From: CAZPBC01 sp964584775
GTDB lineage: Bacteria; Chlamydiota; Chlamydiia; Chlamydiales; SLFE01
Direction of reading: 5' to 3'
Length of the DNA stretch: 7,133 nt
NCBI GenBank assembly: GCA_964584775.1
Contig: CAZPBC010000067.1
Span: 1 to 7,133, forward strand
Below, piece after piece: positions 1 through 5,475 of this stretch (position 1 is the stretch's first letter; each line of letters opens with the position of its first letter). The notes beneath the pieces were generated by a model, which made no database searches, was not told where the DNA came from, and saw nothing but the letters and a program-made list of their open reading frames with translations. Both the position numbers and the translations under genes were made by a program.

Positions 1-540
1 CCTTTTCAACCCCTTTCGATCAAAAAGCTCAGGGATAAAATGAGTGTCATGAGTTTTCTCGCCTGTGAGTTCTGCAAAAACGACCTCTTGAGTTGACTCA
101 TCGACTGCTAAATGCAGCTTCCTCCACTCTCGACGTTTGCCAGCTCCATGCTTTTTCACTTTCGATTCTCCCTCACCAAACATCTTCAATCCCGATCCAT
201 CTAAGACGATGTGCTTGATCTTTTTCTTCGTTCTGAAGTGGTGAGGTAAATCGAGACTCTTCATTCTCTTGCAAATTTGTGTATAGCAGGGAACCTTTAG
301 CGGAAGCTTCAATAGGTTGAACAGAGATCCCAAAAAGCCCTCGAGAGATCTCAAGGAGAGGCCAAAGGTAAATCTCACAGCCAGGGCAGTTTCAATAGCA
401 GAATCTGAAAATTGAAAGGGTCTTCCTAGCTTCTTAACTCTCTTAGCCTTCCAGCTTTTATCTATATCTTTGTGAATCCACAAAGTCAGACTACCACGGT
501 TAACCAAGGATTTGTTATACTTCGACCAGTTGCGACTCAC
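1..540 (-). CDS. IS5-family transposase, N-terminal 180 codons (partial)
   Basis: The minus-strand frame from a GTG at 540-538 is open to the window edge. It begins MSRNWSKYNKSLVNRGSLTL, the typical start of IS903-like transposases (W..YN..L..RGSLT.W). After a central helical stretch it reads IVLDGSGLKMFGEGE, where Asp114 (codon 201-199) fits the first Asp of the DDE catalytic triad, followed by KVKKHG..KRREWRKLHLAVDE, also typical of the family. The second Asp and the Glu would lie beyond the left edge. The enzyme would cut and join DNA at the element ends. The best-placed ATG (547-545), 8 bases after AGGAG, is out of frame and stops after 10 codons because of a 7-bp tandem duplication. The GTG created by that duplication restores exactly the expected N-terminus but sits about 15 bases from the Shine-Dalgarno sequence. 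Family assignment is firm; activity cannot be judged. Confidence 0.85.
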   Translation of the reverse strand, partial: MSRNWSKYNKSLVNRGSLTLWIHKDIDKSWKAKRVKKLGRPFQFSDSAIETALAVRFTFGLSLRSLEGFLGSLFNLLKLPLKVPCYTQICKRMKSLDLPHHFRTKKKIKHIVLDGSGLKMFGEGESKVKKHGAGKRREWRKLHLAVDESTQEVVFAELTGEKTHDTHFIPELFDRKGLKR

Positions 541-544
541 GACT

Positions 545-588
545 CATGGGGTTCTCTCCTGTTTTTGTAAAAAAGAGTTTACCCCATG
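545..588 (-). promoter_or_regulatory. Hairpin over the transposase ribosome binding site
   Basis: On the minus strand CATGGGG (588-582) can pair with CCCCATG (551-545), and CTCT (577-574) with AGAG (557-554) after a small internal bulge. The loop and inner stem hold the AGGAG Shine-Dalgarno sequence, and the outer stem contains the ATG at 547-545. Insertion sequences such as IS10 and IS50 are known to use comparable structures to block transposase translation on transcripts entering from outside, so the same role is inferred here. Pairing is read by eye; no folding energy was calculated. Confidence 0.45.
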
Positions 589-639
589 TTTTTACCCCTT
601 ATCAAATCATTTTTTCTTTGCTAATCCTTTCTCCCTAGT

Positions 640-658
640 GAATTACGCAACACACCCC
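640..658 (-). repeat. Putative terminal inverted repeat of the IS5-family element
   Basis: The minus-strand sequence GGGGTGTGTTGCGTAATTC lies 93-111 bases upstream of the transposase ATG. It resembles the TTTGTTG-containing ends of IS903-group elements. The partner repeat is outside the window, so the call rests on similarity and position only. Confidence 0.4.
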
Positions 659-696
659 TTTCATGGGTGAAGTGCGAATTTCCACCGGCTATTTTC

Positions 697-725
697 TTGT
701 ATTAAACTAGTTTTAATTGTAAAAT
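697..725 (+). promoter_or_regulatory. Putative sigma-70-type promoter of the LRR-NEL gene
   Basis: TTGTAT (697-702) and TAAAAT (720-725) are separated by exactly 17 bases, in the only non-coding stretch upstream of the LRR-NEL gene. Transcription would start near 732, about 23 bases before the ATG at 755 and 38 before the TTG at 770. The surrounding DNA is very AT-rich, so a chance match is possible. Confidence 0.45.
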
Positions 726-769
726 AAGTCGAGAATAAAAAAATAAATTTTAAAATGAGTAAAAATTAA

Positions 770-3021
770 TTGCTTAGTTCAATCCAAAAAATAGAATCAG
801 ACGTTAGGTTTTATCGTCTTAAGAATTTAGGCGCTATTTGCTCCATTGGGTATGCGCTTCTTCAACCGTCACCTGTCACTCTTATCACAGCAATTGCAAT
901 GAGTATTTTGATTGTTGCTCAAAAGGTCACGAGATGGAGTACCCCAAAGTCTCTCACTGAGTATGTTGTGACTAAACTCGCAATTACTTTGAGTTTAGCA
1001 CTCGTGTCAGGCCTCGCGATGACAGCTCTGATGGGTTTTGCAGCAGCGGGTGGTTCTGTTTTTCTACAAACGGCTTACATTGCAATGCCAACACTCTTTT
1101 TATTCGGGGTAGAGTTTTTACTTGCCTACCATCATAAAACTCAACTCAGATCTTTTGAACAAAGTAATCGAAACTCAGAAGGGTTGGTTGCAAAAACAGA
1201 GAAAGCTGGAGAACCTAATGCTTCTTCTACTCGAAGCTCGCTTGGCTCAAAGATGATTCCTCTCTCTAGCCAAAAAAGCGAGATGGAAAAACCGAAAATC
1301 ATGCTGTCACCAGAAGAGTTCCTTAATCATATTACAAATGAGAGAGACTTTCTTGGTGAGCTAGTCCATGTGACAGGGGACCTGTACCTTGACGAGTGCG
1401 TAAGCTTAACCACCCTCCCGGAAAACCTGAGTGTGGGAGGGAGCATGCATCTCAGTCGCTGCACAGGCTTAACTTCCCTACCCGAAAACCTGAGTGTGAC
1501 AGGGAACCTGAAACTGAGTGAATGCAAAAACTTAACTTNNNNNNNNNNNNNNNNNNNNNNNNNNNNNNNNNNNNNNNNNNNNNNNNNNNNNNNNNNNNNN
1601 NNNNNNNNNNNNNNNNNNNNNNNNNNNNNNNNNNNNNNCTGGACCTCAGCTTATGTACAAGCTTAACTTCGCTTCCCGAAAACCTGAGTGTGGGAGGGAA
1701 CCTGGACCTCTACTCCTGCAACAGCTTAACCACCCTACCAGAAAACCTGAGTGTGGGAGGGAACCTGGACCTCTACTCCTGCAACAGCTTAACTTCCCTA
1801 CCCGAAAACCTGAGTGTGGGGAGGAGCCTGTGTCTCAGTCGCTGCACAGGCTTAACCACCCTCCCAGAAAACCTGAGAGTTGAGGGAGACCTGAATCTAA
1901 ACGGCTGCACAGGACTCACTTCATTACCTAGCTGGATCACTTCCCTAGGTACAACAATATACGGACGGGTCCGAGAGATTAATCTTCAAGACACAGGCCT
2001 CTCAGATACTGTGATCGATAGTTTGAGCAGTGCAGACGCTCCTGGAATTCGCTTTTATTTCTCGAGAAGAGCAGCAGCTGTAAGAGTGCCTGTACCTTCA
2101 GATATAAAAGAGGGATTGCTTTTTTGGGTAAAATGCCTTCCAGAAGGCTGTGAAATAGAAATTCCATCTATTGATATTCCGAGAGAAAGAGATAAAGAGC
2201 TTGCATGCCGCTATCTTGCACGCTTGACGAATACTGAAGAGTTCAAGAATCACACGACTCGTTCCATGCTTGCAGAGCGTGTCTTGTCTCTATTTCAGGC
2301 CATGTCTCGTGATGAAGAGCTCAAAGAATTCCTGTTGAGGGTGATTGAAACGGGATTAGAAACTTGTGATGATCGAGTGGCTTCTTCTTTCGATCAAATG
2401 GAATTGAAGGTTCGTCTTCATCAGGCTGAAGAAAAGGCCAAGAAAGGAATCTCAGAAGAGGAGTTAAGAAATTTAGCAAGAGGTCTTGTGATGCTAAAGA
2501 AGGTGGACGCGAAAGCACGAGAGCATATAGCAACTCTGGGTTGGGTAGATGAGATTGAAGTCCATCTCGCTTTTCAAATTGGCCTTCGTGAACGACTGGG
2601 TTTGCCTCTTTTGACTCAAAACATGATCTTCCGTCGCTGTGCACGGGTGACAGATGCGCAGATTGGAACAGCTGGAGATGCTATTGAACGCGAAACGTCA
2701 AAAGAAGAGATCCAAGAAGAATTAGAAGGTTTGGATGCATGGAAGATCTATCTCCGGAGAAAGGAGATCAAACCTTATGCCAAACTTCCTGAAGCGGAGA
2801 CAATTCCAGAAGGTGTCAGCTGGGAGTGTCCAATTTCAGCGACTAATTTTATCAACGAGGGTGTGGGTAACCCGGTACTCTTTAGGAAAGTCATTGTCGA
2901 TTACGACTCCCTTACAAAGGCCTACATTAACACGGGACGAGATCCCTTCACCAACAAATCGATGAATTGGAGTGATGTGGATGTGAGACGTGTTCAACGA
3001 CCAGAAAGGATCGCTGTCTAA
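770..3021 (+). CDS. Membrane-anchored LRR-NEL E3 ubiquitin ligase with a C-terminal U-box-like domain (split by assembly gap)
   Basis: This is treated as one gene although the reading frame differs on the two sides of the 100-N gap; the repeats run into the gap from both sides. Domains in order: four hydrophobic segments in two hairpins (residues about 20-51 and 70-120 from the TTG start); a polar linker to about 195; 21-residue leucine-rich repeats (consensus LTSLPENLSVGG then NLDL..C), at least eight units; a NEL domain (about 2095-2760); and a U-box-like domain (2821-2985). The NEL domain shows the Cys-x-Asp catalytic site in ETCDDRV (Cys codon 2365-2367) and the hallmark WVDEIEVHLAFQ (from 2542), closely matching the IpaH/SspH family. 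NEL enzymes take ubiquitin from an E2 onto the Cys and pass it to host proteins chosen by the LRRs. Location in a host-derived membrane after type III secretion is inference. There is no signal peptide. The start is uncertain: ATG 755 is in frame but followed by TAA at 767. An intrinsic terminator lies 167 bases downstream. Confidence 0.8.
1364..1935 (+). repeat. Leucine-rich repeat array, 63-bp period
   Basis: The coding DNA repeats every 63 bases (21 residues) around the motif LTSLPENLSVGG followed by NLDL and a conserved Cys. Three units lie before the gap, the third broken by it; one broken and four further units lie after it, the last reading LTSLPSWITSL as a capping unit. Units 1678-1730 and 1741-1793 share 53 identical bases at the 63-base spacing. 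The pattern belongs to the bacterial LPX type of LRR found in IpaH-like effectors, where it binds substrate and restrains the ligase domain. Confidence 0.9.
1539..1638. other. Assembly gap of 100 N inside the LRR array
   Basis: Exactly 100 undetermined bases, a conventional scaffold-gap length, so the true size is unknown. Joining the flanking repeats in register needs 32 + 63n bases (32, 95, 158 and so on). 100 leaves the wrong remainder modulo 3, which alone explains why the two halves appear in different frames. Confidence 0.95.
2821..2985 (+). other. U-box-like domain at the C-terminus of the LRR-NEL protein
   Basis: After the NEL domain the chain reads WECPISATNFINEG, then GNPVLFRK, VDYDSLTKAYI and GRDPFTNKSMNWSDV. 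This follows the U-box pattern: CPI at the first E2-contact loop, a short strand with NPV, a central helix beginning (Y/D)..SL, and a DPF..(K/R)P(L/M)...DV second loop as in Ufd2-type proteins. U-boxes bind E2 enzymes without zinc, and few Cys or His are present here, as expected. The match is by eye and a degenerate or convergent fold remains possible. Confidence 0.6.
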
Positions 3022-3187
3022 GGGTTAGAGAAGAGTCGTGCAGCTACGGCTTTCGTCAGTGAGAACCTGGTCGAAGTGATTGGAGTCCCGATCTTAGGCT
3101 CAGCAAAGTTGTTCAGAACTGACCGGATTTCTAGGCTATTGTCAATGGGGTCGTTGTTTTGTTTGACACAAGCATCCTTTTTTCGAA

Positions 3188-3245
3188 GGCCGCTTGCTCA
3201 GCTCAGCCGCCAGACGGCGGCTGAGCTTCGCGGCCAAGTTTTTTT
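3188..3245 (+). terminator. Strong intrinsic terminator
   Basis: A perfect 12-bp stem (3200-3211 with 3216-3227) closes an AGAC loop. An outer GGCCGC (3188-3193) pairs with GCGGCC (3230-3235), and seven T residues follow at 3239-3245. It is oriented to end transcription of the LRR-NEL gene, 167 bases after its stop codon. It works in the plus direction only, as no T-run follows the stem on the other strand. Confidence 0.85.
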
Positions 3246-3282
3246 CGATCAGATTATACGAATTTGTCGGATTATATCTTGA

Positions 3283-3399
3283 CTATTGAAGCTAGAGGCT
3301 TGGATCAAAAGCTACAACAAGGAGTATTTACACTCTTCAAATGGTTACCGTCCACCGAATGATGTGGAAATAGAGTACCTGGAAAAAATGGCAGCATAA
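3283..3399 (+). pseudogene. IS3-family transposase (OrfB), 3' remnant
   Basis: A 37-codon fragment from about 3286 to a TAA at 3397-3399 reads LEAWIKSYNKEYLHSSNGYR, then PPNDVEIEYLEKMAA. This is the C-terminal end of the integrase core of IS3-family transposases (W....YN...PHS.LGY..P). It is preceded by an in-frame TGA at 3280-3282, and the catalytic DDE residues are absent, so it cannot function. The upstream breakpoint lies near 3283 but cannot be fixed without a complete copy for comparison. Confidence 0.75.
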
Positions 3400-3463
3400 A
3401 AAGTCAGTAGCCGGGTATGGCAAGACTCTATTAGTTTTTCCTTGCTTAACGGGGTGCATTACA
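3283..3463 (+). mobile_element. Right-end remnant of an IS3-family element
   Basis: The transposase fragment is followed after 64 bases by GGGGTGCATTACA ending at 3463. Its reverse complement, TGTAATGCACCCC, closely matches the TGTACTGCACCC-type terminal repeat known for IS150-group IS3 elements, and fits the expected place of the right end. The left part of the element is missing, presumably by deletion. Confidence 0.6.
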
Positions 3464-3464
3464 A

Positions 3465-3644
3465 CTTTTACATATTGAATCTGATGTGACCGTCTTGGAG
3501 ACAGCTAATATTTTGATAGAAATTAGCGAACAACACACTGAGTTAGATCTAACTGCAGTTATCTACTGTTTGGAAGAGCTCTCGCGGTATTGCACAAATC
3601 CTCAAAAACGTTTAGCAACTCATCTCATCAAACAACTGCATTGA
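3465..3644 (+). pseudogene. Truncated helical reading frame next to the IS3 end, unknown family
   Basis: Directly after the IS end an open frame encodes LLHIESDVTVLETANILIEI, then SEQHTELDLTAVIYCLEELS, RYCTNPQKRLATHLIKQLH, stopping at TGA 3642-3644. The frame continues back into the IS (to 3450), and no convincing ATG or ribosome binding site exists; GTG 3486 is the only plausible start. The amphipathic, Leu/Ile-rich composition looks like real helical protein, so I read it as the 3' end of a gene cut off by the IS. Family not recognised. Shifted by two bases just after it, a very basic tail (KKRHAPRQSGPRAKKARK, 3644-3697, then TAG) follows a run of seven A; it could be the original C-terminus after a homopolymer frameshift. 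Confidence 0.4.
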
Positions 3645-3734
3645 AAAAAAGACATGCACCCAGACAATCTGGACCTCGAGCTAAAAAAGCACGAAAATAG
3701 AGCGCCTTCCTATTCCCGAACTAGCTTCTTAAGC

Positions 3735-3763
3735 TTGATGGATAGAGGGCTTCGGGCTATAAT
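3735..3763 (+). promoter_or_regulatory. dnaX promoter, giving an almost leaderless transcript
   Basis: TTGATG (3735-3740) and a perfect TATAAT (3758-3763) are spaced by 17 bases, close to the sigma-70 consensus. The usual start point six to eight bases after the -10 box falls at 3769-3771, only two to four bases before the dnaX ATG at 3773. No Shine-Dalgarno sequence is present before that ATG. Confidence 0.7.
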
Positions 3764-3772
3764 CCTCTCGAA

Positions 3773-5152
3773 ATGTCAGATTATGTGGTTTTAGCTAGAA
3801 AGTACCGTCCCTCGACCTTTAAGGAGGTTCTTGGTCAGGATGCGATTGTCCAGACCTTAAAGAACGCTCTGAGGGAGAACCGTTTAGCGCATGGATACTT
3901 ATTTTCAGGTCCCAAAGGGACCGGAAAGACGACTCTTGCTCGGTTGATGGCGAAGGCGATCAACTGCGAGAACCGCACGGATGATTTTGAGCCATGTAAT
4001 GCTTGTACCTCATGTAAGGAGATCGCCGCCTCGAACTCACTCGATGTTTTAGAGATTGACGGGGCCTCCAACCGCGGAATTGAAGATATCCGCAAAATCA
4101 ACGATACCGCCTGCTACAGCGCTTCAAGTGGTCGCTACAAAATCTACATCATTGATGAAGTCCATATGTTGACGAAAGAGGCCTTCAATGCGCTTCTCAA
4201 AACGCTGGAAGAACCCCCTCCTAAAGTTGTCTTCTTCTTTGCCACGACCGAACCCCACAAAGTCCTCTCTACCATCTCCAGCCGGTGCCAACGCTTTCAG
4301 CTAAAGCGTCAGGACTCGAAAACTCTCTCGAAGAAGCTCAAGAAGATTGCAAAAGACCTGGGTGTCGATGTGGAAGACGCTGCTCTCGAGACGATCGCCT
4401 TCTTTGCAGAGGGCTCCTTCCGAGACGCGGAGTCGCTCTTTGACCAAGTCCTCTCTTTCAATGAGGGAACCGTCACAGCTGAAGACATTGAAAAGGTTTT
4501 AGGTCTACCTAGCCGCGCTCTTTTTGAGAAGCTCGATCAGGCAAGCCAAAACAGAGAGTTGGCTTATGCTTTTGAGTTAACAGAACAGCTCTTTAACGAA
4601 GGGAAAGACTACTCTTATTTCCTCGACAGGATGCTGGATCATTACAGGACACAGCTCATTGAAACACTGAGTGGAAAAAGCTATCCACTCACCGCTTTAG
4701 AGCTACAAAAGGTCCTTGAGTGGATTTTAGAAGTGAAAGAATCCCTGAAAAACCACCTTCTTCCCCGCGCTGCGATCGAGTCCCTCCTTCTACGCGTCAT
4801 CCGGATCAAAGAGGAGGTTTTTCCAGAACAGCTGATCCAACGCCTCACGGCACTCGAGGCTCAGCTACAAACAGGAGTGGTAGCACCCCCTCCTGCACCC
4901 CCAAAAAAGCTCCAAATTGAAACACCCCCTCCAAAACCGAAGCCCGTTGCACCCCCTCCTCCAGCACCAAAGCAGGAAGTGAAACCTCCTCCTCCAGTCG
5001 AAAAAGCAGCTCCCCCTCCTCCTCCTGCAAAACCAGCGACCCCTCCCCCTACAACTGAGATTCAGGAAGATAAAAAAGATCTCGTGCGTTATGATACTCT
5101 CATGCAGTTCGCTGCAGTCGAACTTGAAGGCACTCTAAAAAGGAAAAACTAA
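3773..5152 (+). CDS. dnaX: DNA polymerase III subunit gamma/tau (clamp loader ATPase)
   Basis: DnaX is the ATPase core of the clamp loader that places the sliding clamp on primed DNA during replication. The 459-residue protein starts MSDYVVLARKYRPSTFKEVL, the usual family start, which supports the ATG. It has Walker A GPKGTGKTT (46-54), four zinc-ligand Cys (65, 75, 78, 81), Walker B IIDEVHML (126-133), sensor 1 FFATTEP (155-161), the SRC motif with Arg171 (170-172) and sensor 2 GSFRD (214-218). The helical collar domain follows to about 365, then a proline-rich stretch (371-427, mostly PPPP with Ala and Lys) and a short tail with DTLMQFAAVELEG. The long tau-specific domains of E. coli that bind DnaB and the polymerase are not visible, so the chain is gamma-like in length. 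The stop overlaps the ybaB start by one base (TAATG). Confidence 0.95.
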   Translation: MSDYVVLARKYRPSTFKEVLGQDAIVQTLKNALRENRLAHGYLFSGPKGTGKTTLARLMAKAINCENRTDDFEPCNACTSCKEIAASNSLDVLEIDGASNRGIEDIRKINDTACYSASSGRYKIYIIDEVHMLTKEAFNALLKTLEEPPPKVVFFFATTEPHKVLSTISSRCQRFQLKRQDSKTLSKKLKKIAKDLGVDVEDAALETIAFFAEGSFRDAESLFDQVLSFNEGTVTAEDIEKVLGLPSRALFEKLDQASQNRELAYAFELTEQLFNEGKDYSYFLDRMLDHYRTQLIETLSGKSYPLTALELQKVLEWILEVKESLKNHLLPRAAIESLLLRVIRIKEEVFPEQLIQRLTALEAQLQTGVVAPPPAPPKKLQIETPPPKPKPVAPPPPAPKQEVKPPPPVEKAAPPPPPAKPATPPPTTEIQEDKKDLVRYDTLMQFAAVELEGTLKRKN

Positions 5153-5475
5153 TGGGTAGTGGATTTCAAAAGAAAAAGAAGCAAGCAAAGCAACTCCAAG
5201 AGCAGATGGCCCGCATGCAAGAAGAGATGGCCAATCTCGAAGTGGAGGGAAGTGCTGGCGGTGGTCTTGTGACGGTGACTCTCTCCGGTGATCAAGATCT
5301 AAAGAAAATCAAAATCCAACCCGAATGTGTCGATCCTGAAGATGTGGAAGGCCTTGAAGATCTCATCGTCACAGCCCATAAAGACGCCGCCAAAAAGCTG
5401 TCTGAAAAGACAAAAGGCAGCCTTCCCGGCGGACTGCCAGGTGGTCTTCCCGGTGGGTTCCCCGGTCTATTTTAA
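5152..5475 (+). CDS. ybaB: YbaB/EbfC-family nucleoid-associated protein
   Basis: Small dimeric DNA-binding protein of the YbaB/EbfC family, which coats or bends DNA; it is commonly encoded directly after dnaX. The 107-residue chain has a long basic N-terminal helix (QKKKKQAKQLQEQMARMQEE), the family turn EGSAGGGLVTVTLSG, the second strand LKKIKIQPE, and the helix DPEDVEGLEDLIVTAHKDA. It ends with a flexible tail of LPGG repeats (about 92-105). The ATG shares one base with the dnaX stop, and an AGGA (5141-5144) lies seven bases upstream, so translation is probably coupled to dnaX. The last nine bases overlap the end of the converging caspase-like gene. No recR follows. Confidence 0.92.
   Translation: MGSGFQKKKKQAKQLQEQMARMQEEMANLEVEGSAGGGLVTVTLSGDQDLKKIKIQPECVDPEDVEGLEDLIVTAHKDAAKKLSEKTKGSLPGGLPGGLPGGFPGLF

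Larger units (their letters stand above)
1..658 (-). mobile_element. IS5-family (IS903-like) insertion sequence, 5' end, cut by window edge
   Basis: The element is defined by a transposase reading frame on the minus strand (540 to 1, continuing beyond the window) and by a likely terminal inverted repeat upstream of it. On the minus strand the outer end would read GGGGTGTGTTGCGTAATTC (658-640), which resembles the TTTGTTG-type ends known for IS903-group elements. The other end is outside the window, so neither the matching repeat nor a target-site duplication can be checked, and the exact outer boundary is a best guess. The element is divergent from the LRR-NEL gene and stops about 40 bp before that gene's putative promoter. 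Confidence 0.7.
3022..3772. other. Gene-poor decayed interval between LRR-NEL and dnaX
   Basis: This 750-base stretch holds no intact gene that I can support. From left to right it contains an open but start-less in-frame continuation of the LRR-NEL frame (3022-3279, stop 3280-3282), the intrinsic terminator within that stretch, the IS3-family right-end remnant, the truncated helical frame, and the dnaX promoter. The base composition is AT-richer than in dnaX except at the terminator stem. Confidence 0.7.

Noticed and set aside
1327..1527. Minus-strand open frame of 66 codons inside the LRR region
   Set aside because: It is the shadow of the 63-bp LRR repeats on the other strand; its own periodicity follows the LRR units and it has no promoter or ribosome binding site.
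1653..1883. Plus-strand frame with repeated 'RKPECG.EPG' text
   Set aside because: Out-of-frame reading of the LRR array; the in-frame translation gives the proper LRR consensus on both sides.
2321..2644. Minus-strand frame of 107 codons opposite the NEL domain
   Set aside because: The opposite strand encodes clear NEL motifs here, and this frame resembles no known protein.
3076..3282. Possible 68-codon gene downstream of the LRR-NEL gene
   Set aside because: It runs straight through the intrinsic terminator stem, lacks a ribosome binding site, and its ATG lies inside a frame already open from 3022. It is kept only as a low-interest observation.
3715..3756. CCCGAA/TTCGGG inverted repeat around the dnaX promoter
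   Set aside because: Only six base pairs with a 30-base loop, no T-run, and it overlaps the promoter boxes; probably chance.
3654..3788. Small frame starting MHPDNLDLELKKHE just before dnaX
   Set aside because: No ribosome binding site, it overlaps the dnaX promoter and start, and its text becomes non-protein-like after the first 14 codons.
4885..4915. Possible dnaX programmed frameshift site at the C-run followed by AAAAAA
   Set aside because: The sequence does not match the A AAA AAG slippery heptamer of E. coli in phase, and no following stem or early stop in the shifted frame was evident.
4845..5030. Minus-strand frame opposite the proline-rich part of dnaX
   Set aside because: The Glu/Leu/Val-rich text is the mirror of the C-rich proline codons.
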